Source of the DNA: Varroa destructor
Taxonomy: Eukaryota; Arthropoda; Arachnida; Mesostigmata; Varroidae
Reading direction: 5' to 3'
NCBI RefSeq assembly: GCF_002443255.2
Contig: NW_019211456.1
Coordinates: 41,989,435-42,053,434 of the forward strand
Length of the DNA: 64,000 nucleotides
The translations under genes and the position numbers were made by a program. Numbering within the stretch: the first letter of the stretch is position 1; each line of letters opens with the position of its first letter. The notes below the pieces were generated by a model that was not told the DNA's origin, ran no database searches, and worked only from the letters and a program-made list of their open reading frames with translations. Below, piece by piece: positions 27,101-38,830 of the stretch.

Positions 27101-27349
27101 TTATTTGTATTCAATTATTTCAGCAACTAGAGGCAATCCTAGCGCATGCATTAATCTCAACAGTTGTGGATCTTGTACTAACGAAGAGCGAACTTTTGAA
27201 CTTATTTCTATCTCATTATATGTATGTTATTTTGTTCGTAATGAGCAGTTAGTATCATATATGAACAGGGGGTGGATTTAGTTTGTTGTCTGCTTTGTTG
27301 TGGGTATTGCTTTGAGTGTAATAGTTAAACTGGCCACTTTTTCTTACAG
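24102..27349. promoter_or_regulatory. Divergent upstream region shared by PTIP (-) and the 27.35 kb gene (+)
   Basis: The two genes are transcribed away from each other, so both promoters should lie here. The stretch 25,740-26,950 is less AT-rich, with CAG/GCG-rich and (TTATTA)n sequence typical of an exposed 5' region. A plausible minus-strand splice donor (CAAGAG then GTAAAG) is at 26450/26449 and could end a PTIP 5' UTR exon. A splice acceptor (TTCTTACAG) ends at 27349, just before the plus-strand gene's ATG. No TATA box was identified with confidence. Confidence 0.4.
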
Positions 27350-27353
27350 AAAA

Positions 27354-30300
27354 ATGGCTTTAAAGCGCGTGGTTTTTCTACAAGAATTTTGCCCTCACCC
27401 AGTCAGTTCGACCACTCTGCTCGAAGTCCTTTACACACGAATACCAGGACTTTCGAAAGAAAACCAAGCCGCATTGTACAGGGTAAGCTGAGAAAGCGTG
27501 TTTGTGGATCATTTTAAAATAAATTGCTAGTATGGTAGAAACTAATCCTTGCATAACAATGTAGGTAGAGTTTTACTGCTAGACTGAGTATCAAAAGGCA
27601 AAAGGCGATACCTTTGCTTAAGTAATATATTGGTGAGTATTCTCAATAACAAAATATTTTAATGTGGGGATGACTATCCTCTTTGGTACGAACGGCCAGT
27701 TTACAAATTAGACTTAGCTCGCCGATTTAAACAGGTCTAAATGGGTAATCCACTGTGATATCGAGAGCAATCCGTCGTTTTAATACCATGACTTTTTAAA
27801 AGCTTGTAGCATGATTAAACTACTGAAATATAACTTTTGATGATAAGTGTTACAATACTAAATATTCCTTAAAGGATACATGCAAAGCATGCTTTTTCTA
27901 TACATCAAACACAAAAATATTACATCTTTTAGGTGTTTGAGGATTGTCCAGATATACGGAAACAAATTGATCAAACATCAAGCTTCAAGGGCAATCATAG
28001 ATTTGCGAACGAAGAATTGGAGCTTATCTATGATGTGCAACTGCGACAGAGGTAAAAGTCCGGAACCCAGTAAGGCCCACACACATTACACAACGGTTCT
28101 CAAGTTCAACTGTCTACTGTATTTATCTGACGTAATATTTGTCTAACAACGGCTTTTAAATGGGCTATTCGAACGAAATGGCTTAGCTAAAGTAATTAGA
28201 AACAATGTTTTTGGCCACATCATTTCTTAGTTGCATCTCTTCTCTTTGTTAACGGTCTAAAACTAAATGCGGTATGATCCATAAATGATTTCAATGCGAT
28301 TGCAAATTAGTACGCTATCAATAACGGCTATTACTAATAAATAGCTTTTATGTTTTTAATAATTTATTATGCTGACATATTTAGACATATAGACTTGTCA
28401 AATGTTATTTTGAACATTTTTTTTGTTTATAGAAGCGCTTATTTAAGTGAACATGGCAACATGAGCTAGTAATAGATTGCTTCATGATGCTGTTTTTTTC
28501 TAACGCGTACTTTACTTTTGGTCAATTGTTATATGGTCAATGTGCTAACGAGTCCTTTTAATCTTCCATTACTGGAAGACAGTTGCACCAGGTAGGACGA
28601 GTGCTCTATAATTTATAATAAAGCACATTTTTAAAAAAAATCCTACTAAAGAACAAAAGTTTGGACTCGTTTAACGAATTTGAATCGATCTTAGCTGTTT
28701 TTGAGGATTATTGCTATATGTGTCTACAGCACCTACCTAGCCTCATTCTACGCCGAGCAAATATTGTCGTCGCGTCCGCACGCATTCTTTTAATATTGCA
28801 GTCAAATACAGCGTATGCTATTCATTTACATTCCACTATTGCTTTCTCGAAACTACGGCATCATTACAACGGAAGGTGACAATAAGATTGCAATGCACTA
28901 ACAGAATCAAATACCAACTGATCGCTAGAAAACGAAAATAATTACAAAAGAAAAGCAAAAACAAACATTACTCTTGTACCATCCTGATACATAGTGTGTT
29001 TTGATCAAATTTCAATCGTTTAATCGAGCGTTTTCGACCTTTGTACAAATAGATTAGTAAAGCCGCTTTTTTTTTAAAATTCTGTTTCATTCATTTTCGC
29101 TAAATTGTCTGAACTTACACTTAACTGGGTTTAAGCCTGACATAACGTTTCGTATAAAGACAATATAAAAACTATGGTCGTTGTATGACTCTGAAAACCA
29201 GTCTCTTGCAGTTTAAGTTTCCATTGAGAAAAATATAGCGCTTCTTTTTTATAGCGAATCAGTAATACGGTTAAGCTTAAGATTATCAAGAAGGTCGAAT
29301 AACATGGTGAATCTAAGGAATACGTACATATATATGTATGTAGGTATATATACATGTTTGTATGTCGTAGGTAGGGTTTTATTCCGTTTTTTAGGTACCT
29401 TTTTAAATTTTGCCAGGACGGGTTATCCGGATGATGCCCTTCGGGACATGGTGCAGCAACGCCCACAAATGAATGTTCACTTTTGCGTCTACACCCATTT
29501 GTTTCGTTTCACACATCATCACATAGAATTTCTTCAGGTAAGATAACGCATTATTTCTGTCATCGGAGATATGAGATATGGGATATATATTATAATATCC
29601 CTAATGTGCTAGATTCATCCATAGGGTAGTATGTTTAATGAGACTGTGCGGATCTGTTGGCGGATTGGCATTGCCTATATGCAGAGGTTATAATAATAAT
29701 TAGACTCATCTCAAGCCACTGCTGATTTCTAGTTCTCGATGGTCTCATTATTCATAGCACCTACAGCATAACAAATGGGCCGGTTACAATGCTGATTACT
29801 CAATACGACAGCTAAGTTTGGGAATATCATTGTTAGCGTTTAAAGAACTTCGTGTTGGGTAAAAGGGTTTGATATACTTAAACTATGATGGTGCTACATT
29901 GGAACAGTATATATTTAAATAAGGACTTGAGTCCTACGCTTAGAACAGCGCCAGTGTTATGTCAGGAGCAAAATACGCATTCGGGTCTTTTATCAATGCA
30001 ATGGTTCGAATTTGAAATTCACGGCTCGTTGTTTTTCTTGATATGATTCATCGTTCCACTTCTATGCTGGTGTTTTTTTAACCTCTTGTGGTTGCAAAAG
30101 TCTTAAGAAAAATTGGATTACCTATGATGTTCTCATCGTTACCTGTAAATGCAAATTAACCTGTAATAGATAATTTTATCCTTTTTTGATATCCTCTTGG
30201 TCTTTTCATTTATCTGTTTTGTTGCTTTACAGGAGGTAAACGTGCTCCACGAGCTGGCAAAAGCTGCCATCTGGGTGTCGGAGATTCTACGATCATTGTC

Positions 30301-30727
30301 TTTGTACACAACGTGCTTGCCAATCTTTATGCTCCCATTACTACTCTCTGGATACCCGTATCGAACAATGCTAAATCATATCGCTCCAGGAATTTTCATC
30401 TTTGATATGATCCATCTATTTCCTGAACTTTTTCCCTTCTGCACACAGCACCCGAAGATTTGCAAGTACTTATCGCTACTAAGCATTTTGATTCACCTAA
30501 GTTATTTGCAAGCAATTTGTTTAATATGGCTTGCAATTGACAACGACTATTGCACTTTTAAAGGTATGATTGTATCGTGTGTCAGTCCTCTATATCTGAC
30601 ATTTACATGGGTTGATTTTCGTTCGTGGTCACAAAGCATGCACCCTGCAATTGCAGCACACTTTCGCACTTTTTCGCGCAGTATATGCGCTCTTTTTAAC
30701 GAGCTGACATGTTCCTTAAATCAATAA
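27354..30727 (+). CDS. Unrecognised 287-aa helical or membrane-like protein, 4 coding exons
   Basis: Exons 27354-27482, 27933-28051, 29417-29537 and 30233-30727 join in frame with good GT-AG sites (phases 0, 2, 0) and sum to 288 codons. The ATG lies 4 bases after an acceptor, so a 5' UTR exon is likely. I cannot name the family. The first 120 residues are mixed-charge and probably helical; the C-terminal 165 hold three or four strongly hydrophobic helices (around CLPIFMLPLLLSGYP, IFIFDMIHLFPEL and LSLLSILIHLSYLQAICLIW). From GYP to PEL, and again into a Leu-rich helix, spacing resembles the C-terminus of Integrator subunit 2, but INTS2 is about 1,200 residues, identity is weak and no upstream exons were found. 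A small membrane protein is an equal possibility. The stop codon overlaps the poly(A) signal. Confidence 0.65.
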
Positions 30728-30728
30728 A
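30723..30728 (+). terminator. AATAAA poly(A) signal overlapping the stop codon
   Basis: The TAA stop at 30725-30727 lies inside AATAAA. An A-rich tract (30737-30747) follows closely. If this signal is used, cleavage would fall 10-30 bases after the stop and leave almost no 3' UTR. Confidence 0.6.
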
Positions 30729-30994
30729 AAGTATTAAAAAAAAAAAGAAAACCAACCGCCATACAAAGCTCGATTGCACTTCATCGCTGTGCAACCCAAA
30801 AAAGGTGCTCAACTTCAAAGTTCCACTAGAGCATCTTAATTATTAACCCACAAAACGAGAGTTGCAGTTTGACACTAGTGAAACCTCAATGATAAATGAA
30901 GTCGATAAACTTTACTATAGGCGGCAGCGCGGACCAAGATTAGTTACGTCTTTTAACGAAGACATGTACTCTGTATCTTATCGTCGTGTTTTAG

Positions 30995-32255
30995 AAACTT
31001 CTGTTTAAACTACAACCTGCCATTGACGAGAGAAAACCGTCTGTTAAAGCTTATTGAAGGTATGTTGACGCTGACACCAGTAAGCCGCGCACAGCTGGAG
31101 ACTCTATACGAGTATATCAGAAAACTCGACAAAAGGGCCTATTCGTCTTTCACGGAATTTTTGAGCGAAGCTAAGTTCGTCATGGAATCCGACCAAAATG
31201 ATTGGTAAGCTGTATATGATATTGTTTAAACTATTTAATTGTAACACGGTATCAGAGATAAGAGGTAACATTGTAGACTGTAAATAGATTTTGCCTTCAA
31301 ATTGTGTTTCCGAAATGGTAATTAGCTCGTTTGAAGGAACTTCCGCCTGCTGAAGGCTGTTGATCACCATGACTTTATTCGTCAGTAGGCGTTAGGCTCT
31401 ACCTGTAGATATTTATGTACCTTTGTAATATTTAGACGATATATTGTGAACACTCAAAAGAGAAAGAAAGTTGATAAACGTTTAAACGGACAAGAATAGT
31501 GTGATGAGAATTAGCTCTAATAGCTGGCTTTCCGTTCAATGTAGGTTTTATTTAAATCGTTCAAGACTAAAAGGCTATGTGGACGGATCTCAACCATCGT
31601 TGACATTATCAGATAGTGATTCGAGGAGCACTCGGCAGATGACGAGCGTGAGTTCTCTCTCCAAAGAAACAATTAAAACTTCTTGCCGTACTTCAAGCGG
31701 GGAGAACCTCTTGTATCAGTCGCTTCTTACAGGCAGTGGCGATTTCGCAGATGATTTGCTAGAGCAGCCCGAAATGATCGTCAAAATTGCTCGGGACTTA
31801 TTCAAGCTGCATAGTACCAGTACCGTGAAGCTCAGCACCTTAATGGTGCAGGTAAGCTAGACACTAGTTTTTTAAACCGGTTCATGTAACACATAGCATG
31901 CTTTTTATAAAACGCTTTTTCTTTAACTGCTAGATGAACCTATAGTATAGAAGGTAAGGTGCTCGGTGCTTTATTCTCGAAAATCATGATCACTTAATTT
32001 TGTACGCTTGAAGAGTTTCTGCTTCTGTGGCACGTCGTTGAAGTGTTAATAGGCCAAAGACAAAGATTAGAAGTCGTAAACTCCATATTCGATCTTGTGT
32101 CATATTCGATCGATGTTTTTCAGATTAATGAAGCTTACGTAAACAAGAGCGGCCAGTGTGCTGCTAATATGGATATACTGAGCTCGTTGATGGAGTCGCC
32201 GCAGTTCAGTTTTAATTATGATAATTCAGAGATAAGTTTCGTTCCTTGCTTATAA
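30995..32255 (+). CDS. Unrecognised protein, 3 exons seen (about 216 aa), 5' end unresolved
   Basis: Exons 30995-31204, 31545-31851 and 32124-32255 join in frame at GT-AG sites (TG/G then phase 0) and end in TAA. Exon 1 starts in phase 2 at acceptor GTTTTAG, so a start codon must lie upstream, but no exon with ATG and a matching donor was found between 30,730 and 30,990. The first exon is probably helical (RENRLLKLIEGMLTL, QLETLYEYIRKLDKR), the second is Ser/Thr-rich with SDSDSRSTR and then an acidic helix (GDFADDLLEQPEMIVKIARD), and the last ends in an acidic/aromatic tail. No family was recognised. It follows the 27.35 kb gene by only about 270 bases on the same strand, so it could be a separate gene or extra 3' exons reached by alternative splicing. 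Confidence 0.5.
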
Positions 32256-34465
32256 CTTTGATGTACTGCGGTTAATTTTACGTATAATATGTAGGCTCAC
32301 GTTGTAAACAGCATATGCATGTAAAATAAGACTTTATAAGTAAACAAACGTTTATACCAAGTGCCCACGGACCCAATGCCTAAAGAGCTATTCTCTACTG
32401 GCAGTATTATATTTTGTGCAAGCTAATTTAGTTTTTTTATTTAACGCTAAGTTAGTAAGCATGACAGCTATTGCCTCATCGTATCCAAATACCAACTTAT
32501 ATGCTAACACAGCAATGCAGCAAACAATAAAATGTGAAAATAATACATTTGTTTCCGCAGTAGTAACAAATATATTATTCGTTTACTTGTTTATTATTTG
32601 ACCATGTTTTTGGTACCCACTTCGGGATCTTTAGTATAAATCAAAGGACAATTATAAAAAGTATTAAGAATGCAGCAATTCCACGTCAGTCAGATAAAGG
32701 TTCAGTAGTGTCGTAGGAGCATACATATGCCTTTAAATCTGCCTCATGTTTGCGCCAGAACTACAAAGCGCACGTCACCAATTCAAAATAATATATTATG
32801 GAGAATAATAATCATACTTTTTATGGTTAAAATTAGTTCGTGGCAAATGATAATACCTCACAAATTTCGTATTTTAATTTATTTCGTGCTATTACCATGT
32901 TTTTTATGATGAGCCAATTTTTACACGAACGAGAATAATATAGTTTGCCGCAGGTAGCAATATTATTGTTATCACGTCATTTGGAATTGCTGTTTGGAAC
33001 AATTGTTAATGCTATAATCTTCTGTTATTTTGCACCTACGTATACTTTTATACTAAAGAATAAAAAGAGTAAAGTCTAATTACGAGTTGTATTTATTCTG
33101 CGCTTGTAGAAACATTTATTATTCCTTATTTTTTCGTCCCATTAGTTAAACGTACTTATAACAGCAAATCTCGTAGTCGTAAAAAATACTTGAAAACCCT
33201 ATTCTTGTAAATTTAGTCAGTGCGTATCCTGACCCACGTATCTCATCGGCACGTGACATCTACTGATCCATGGAATGAATTTTTTATATAAAACATTTAC
33301 GACCGTCTAGATTCGTCACTGTGTATATATTACGGTCATTGCACAGTAAGGTTCTTCTAATGCCGCGTCCCTCTTAATTTTAGGAACACTACTAAATACC
33401 ACGTGAATTATTATCCGTCGATACTTAAGAATACCCAGCCCTACATTTCCTTGCATTATAGATGAAAGTTTTCATCGCTCTCATGTTAAGCTGATATTAC
33501 CATTTTAGATTTGGTAGGACATGATTTTTAACAGTTTTTAAGTGAACCAAGTGACATGCACGCTCATACCTAATACAGTAGTTTCGCTAAACGCAACTCG
33601 ATTTCCAATACCTAAATTTGCACATATCGTACATGGATTTAGAAAACGATGATTGACGAGTATCGGCCAGTATTATACCATATTCAATATTTAGTTACTG
33701 GATTGACATAAACTATGTTCATTATTGCCAGTCTTTTCTCTTGTATATTATTATGTTAGTGTATAGCCTAATCATTCTTATCGGCTAAACACTGCCTAGA
33801 TAAGGAGCAAACATACCGAAATTTGCAAAAATATTCCAATCAAAACGTAATATAATCAAATAAACAGATCGAGAAGGAATTTTTTATTTGGTTATCCTTG
33901 CACTATAGGTAATGCATTTCAACGTGCCAGCACTAAACCACAACCCCGAATCGCTTGAATTGAAACAATCGAGATGCACCTTAATCGATGATCTCAGTTA
34001 TTGGTCCCATTTCTACATATCTAAACCTAATTGGAAATGTGTGTTCACTCCGAATGAGATCAAAACGTTATACTGTTAGCACCGGGTTTTTACTTGTTAT
34101 GCTTTAACGAAATAAGGCCGGCCGTTTTGAAGCCCAGAAATAACAAGTAGTTGCCTGCCAATAGTAAAGGCAAATTGATGAGGAAGCCCGTAGGCAAGGC
34201 AAGGCTCTATATTCCGTACGAGTGCAGATGGGCTGATAAAGAATTTGATCGAGAAAAAATTGAGTTTCCTCTTTTCAGCTTTTTAATGTACTATAGTACT
34301 AGACTATTCTCCTATCATATACTGACATTTGGGAGAGTAAATTGCGTGGCCGATAGTTCCCGCATAAAACATATAGCATGTATCAATATTTACGCCCAAT
34401 TTCACATAATGCGGAGCAAAGTCTCGACAATACGCACAAGATTGTTGCACGGCTTGCACCAGCTC
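32256..34465. other. Convergent intergenic region, 3' flanks
   Basis: AT-rich sequence between the stop of the plus-strand gene at 32255 and the SLC33A1 stop at 34466 on the minus strand. AATAAA-like motifs occur on both strands (for example AATAAA in AAGAATAAAAAG near 33,060). No coding exon, repeat family or RNA gene was recognised. Confidence 0.5.
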
Positions 34466-37400
34466 TCATCGAGGTACCGCCCAAGCATCGTGCTTAAGTC
34501 GTTGGAGGTACTGAGCTGTTCGCTTGCCAAACAGCGCGAACCAGAGGAATCCAATAACAATGGAAACGAGCGACACGACGTAGTAGCCATCCAGTAGAGT
34601 TCTGCATTGTCCTCCTAAATTGGTACATTCCTGGAAATCAAGAACAAACGTCGTCTGCTATTTGCTTTGTCATTCTACTTGTACATTGTTGTACGCTGTA
34701 CATGAATATCAATTGTGGCAATAACAGTAATATGACAAAAAAACGACCTCAACAAAAGAGCACCAACCTGTTGGCCTTCTTGCCCGGAGCAATTATGCCC
34801 ACCAATAGTACAAGATTTGTACGTAGTGTAGTCAAGTGCCCAAAACGCTAGAGTGGTTGGCCAATTGCCACCTAGGTTAGAAAGAGTGTTGAGAAAAGTC
34901 ATGTAGGTGCCACCCAGAGCAGGATCCGACACCCGAGCGAAGAACGCCATAAACGCTACGAAACAACTGTATACGAGGACCTAGGCGCGGAAAACATCGA
35001 TTATGAAAGAACAGCCGTTGTGGTGTTAAGGATAATAAATTTCGAGCCAACGTAAAGCATAAAGTCGAAATAGTACCTTTATTTCAGTCATATACTTGCA
35101 CTATCGGGTTGAAATATTTTTTAAAGGCTCGCATTCCAATAGTTTCAACGCTTTTCTATTTATCAAGAACTATTTATAGCTCATTAGTAGATATGGAATG
35201 ATTTTTACATACAACATTTTTTGTTCCCTTTAATAACCCATCCTCATGCTTTTTAAAACATAGTCCAGCCTTACCTGATGGACCGCATACACCAGAACAA
35301 CGACGCCATAATAGTACGCCGGGAAAGTATCTTCAAACGAAAAGGTCCACCATACTACAACTGAGAATACTAGACCCAAGACCAGGCGTGGTATATAGGC
35401 TTTGACAAAAACATCGAGCGGTCGGTCGCTCGTAATATACCGGGACAAGAATAATGGGAGTATCGTTTGTAGTGGTATAATAGGAACGGACAAAAGAGCC
35501 AATTTTTCTTTAGGCACCCCTGCCTCGATCAGCTTCAGATGCGTGACGCCGTCCGTAATGCCGAATCCTAGAACGAAGTTCTGACCGTTAGATCGATACT
35601 TGTTTTTATCTGAGAATTGATTCTATATAAAACCTATTTGAAGTGCATACCGATTTTTGCCGTTAACAGAAAAACCCCCGCTGTGAGAACAGACGGCATC
35701 ATAAAAATTCGCGCGGTAATGCGGTACGTTTCAGCTACAGCCATCTCGGCTCCTTCAGATGCTCGTTCAGTTTTGAGAAGAGCCACCAACGTTGTTGTCA
35801 TAAAGAATACTACGGCCCAGAAGCGTAAGAAACCCTCCATAGTCACGAGACCAGTCTCTTGCGGTTTGCTATAGATGTAGGTGTTCGCGAAGTCTTTGGA
35901 CTCGAGTGTCATAAACACGACATAGCCCAAAAACATGCCCGCTGTCTGGCCGACAGAGTTACAGGTTGAGGCGTGTCCCACATTGCGCCTGTTCAGAGCC
36001 GACAACCACAATCAATACAAAATCAACAAGACACATTGCAACCGTATATTTCCTAAAGGTATTACAAGCTGATCCCATAATACATCGTAATAATCTCATC
36101 GTAGTGTAGGAACAGAAGGAATCTTAGTATCAGTATCGAACCAATAGAAGGGTATTCATAGAGAAGCGCGCTACACAGCTACGTAGTTGAAGCCTCGAAG
36201 TTTATAAAAAAAAAAACTTCAGAGGGTTTACCTTCGCTAGTCTTTATGATAAATAATAAGATGTGATGATAACTAACCTTGACAACATAGTCAGGGCCCA
36301 TCCATCGACAGCGATATCTTGAGTAGCTCCAAGGAAACTTAAAGACGCGAAAACAATCGTCAATAGACCAATATCAGGTTCGTGTTTTTTTTCACCAAAC
36401 CACACATTAAGGTGGCATGAAAGTACTGCCAAGAACAACCCAATTAGATACTGAGTAGGCACAAGCCAGGATTTGCGCCTGAAAAATGCACCAGAGCAGA
36501 AGTTCGTCACAAGTTATGTTAAAGATTTACCCGTCAAATTGGCACAAGCCAAAACTTGCCGAGACTGGAACTAGGGTTTTGTTAAGTAAAATGTATAAGA
36601 ACACCACGAAATAATTAAATCGTCACATTTGAAGCCTAATCTACATAGTGAAATTTGACCTAATTATAAATAAACAAATCTCACACATATGTGGTTTACG
36701 TGATTCTGAAACAAAGGTAGATTGATACGACTCGGATCTAGTGTTGGCTCTCAGCAACAATTTTTTAGAACAATAAATTATGCTTATATTTGACGTATAA
36801 TGCTGGAAGATATAAAGTTTTTTGTGCAACCCTAACCTGCCGTAGGATTTAAAATAAAGACTATCCACTATCGGAGCCCATAGAATCTTGATGCTGAATG
36901 GCCAGATCGCAAAGCTGAAAATAGCTTGCTGTGAGTAGGAGACGTTGTGATTCTGTAGAAACATTGTAAATGCATTTCCAATGCCGAGTGGGACACCTAA
37001 AACATCGAGTAGAATTCCCCGTTACGTCTTTGTGTGTATCCGAAACGCATAGCGCAGTGCACAGATCAGCAACGGCCCATTCTATAAAATAATTTACCTA
37101 TAAACAAAGCAATACCTAAGCTAGATAAAGCGAAGATTGGTTACCTTTACCAAAACATTTCATAGTTATTTATTTGACTGGTATATTGAGCATAAATAGA
37201 CTCATTAGACATGGTATAATGCTGTATTCAAGCTGATTACAGATTGGTCTGGATAGTAATTGTTATTTAGTACAATTTAGGTGAGGATAAAAAAGGAAAG
37301 TCATTTTTATCGTAATTGAACATGCAATTGTAAGTATAATACACGATGGCAGGGAGTTGAACGAGCTAATTTTTAATTTGTTCTCGTCTTTTTTTTAACC

Positions 37401-38830
37401 GCTATTTTTCTGCCATTCGCAAGAGAGTCAATGACCTTTGGTTTTGACTCAAGTTAAGTAACTGTGCTGAAATGCATGTAATGTGCTTGTTTAGGTGTAC
37501 AGTATTTTGATCAGATAGAAAACAATTCGTAAATACTTAGTGTTTTGTCGCCAATAAGAATCCAGTAGTAGAGGTATGTGAAGCTGAGTCGACGCGTGCG
37601 ATCGCTGGCAGACCATGGCTTCACATAACGATGACAATGATTATCAATTATTATAATTATCAGCAGTTGCTTTGTCTTCTATAGTGTATTTACTATATAT
37701 TAACATTTCAGTTGAGGCTTTTTCCCGTGCGCTGCGCTTTAACTGAAGGACAACTTTAGTTAACGACCCTTTAGTGCTGCCTAAATGTTCAAATAAATGT
37801 TGGCTCAACAAACAGATAGGAAACCGGTAATCGCATCTTCTAGAAAGCATGTGATCTTTGGTAAATACTAAATATAATATCATGACTTTATTTTTATTTG
37901 CATACACAGAATAGTATAGTTGTTAGCAAAAAAGGTTGCAGTTGTATTAAGATTTCATTGAATTTTTGATTGAAGTGTCTAACGTCACAGGAGAAAGAGA
38001 TAAGTCGACAGCGGAGGGGAGTGCTTCAATAGTGTATATATATATATGCTAAAAGTATATATCGCATTTTTATAATTGCCATGCATTATGTGCTGCCTTT
38101 TTACTTCGACCACGCAGTTCCAAGCTCTCTCAGACAACGTATTCACTTTACAGTCTTACATCGAAAGGACATTATCATCAGCAAAAGCAACTGGTGTAGA
38201 TCTATTTATTTGACTGGTTACTAGGTCATTTGTATAAGATATAGAACATCAGTCTAATAAAATTCACTCTAATAATGATGTTTTGGGGCTTTGATGTACA
38301 ACTTAGATTGCTCAACCATTTTTCTTTTTTTTTTTCATTAGATTGTCGCATCTTTTTCTCTTCCGTTGACAGCCAAAGTGGCATATTTTGGTCGGTATTA
38401 TTCCATATCATAAAGCTTGCCACTTTTTCTGCTTTAATAGAACGAATACTTAAGGTAGGTCTTACCCTGCATTGCCTCAACGGCTTGTACTTCCGCTGGA
38501 TTTGCCTAAACTGTAGGACTTGTGGGATCTTTGGTTTAGCAAGTTAATTTTAGAAATGTAAGGTGTGAGGCTATTACTCAGTTTACCAATTATCTCAATA
38601 TATAAACGTGTAACGGTTACACGCACCAAAAATGACGAACATATCAAACCTTGCAGGACGTATAGAAAGAGCAACAATAAGATGTCTTGCCACTCCTTCT
38701 GCCAATCTCCGGTTACAGTTTCCTCATGCTTTTCGAATTCGACGTTTCCTCTCAGCTGATTTTCTTCATCGGCGTTGCTTCTCTTATTAGCAGTCTTAAT
38801 AGATGATGATGTCCGCTTGTGAGCATCCAT
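34466..38830 (-). CDS. SLC33A1: Acetyl-CoA transporter 1 (SLC33A1/AT-1), 7 exons, 516 aa
   Basis: Exons, 5' to 3': 38830-38650, 36996-36837, 36478-36278, 35988-35651, 35567-35275, 34980-34768, 34630-34466. All phases agree and total 1,551 nt. The product moves cytosolic acetyl-CoA into the ER lumen for acetylation of glycoproteins and gangliosides. Landmarks match animal SLC33A1: ILLLLFLYVLQG at TM1, GVPLGIGNAF, KILWAPIVDSLY, RRKSWLVPTQYLIGLF, LGATQDIAVDGWALTMLS, NVGHASTCNSVGQTAGMFLGY, TTTLVALLKTE, VPKEKLALLSVP, and SDPALGGTYMTFLNTLSNLGGNWP, then LDGYY near the C-terminus. About 11-12 hydrophobic helices are seen. Human SLC33A1 is 549 residues; the mite-like copy has a shorter charged N-terminus and lacks some of the C-tail. 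The 1.65 kb first intron separates the cytosolic N-terminus and TM1 from the rest. Confidence 0.97.

Noticed and set aside
34151..34597. Plus-strand frame of 148 codons
   Set aside because: Mostly antisense to the last SLC33A1 exon (34630-34466), whose identity is secure.
38226..38547. Open frames on both strands in SLC33A1 intron 1 (KAEKVASFMIWNNTD on minus)
   Set aside because: It resembled transposase debris for a moment, but no family motif could be aligned.
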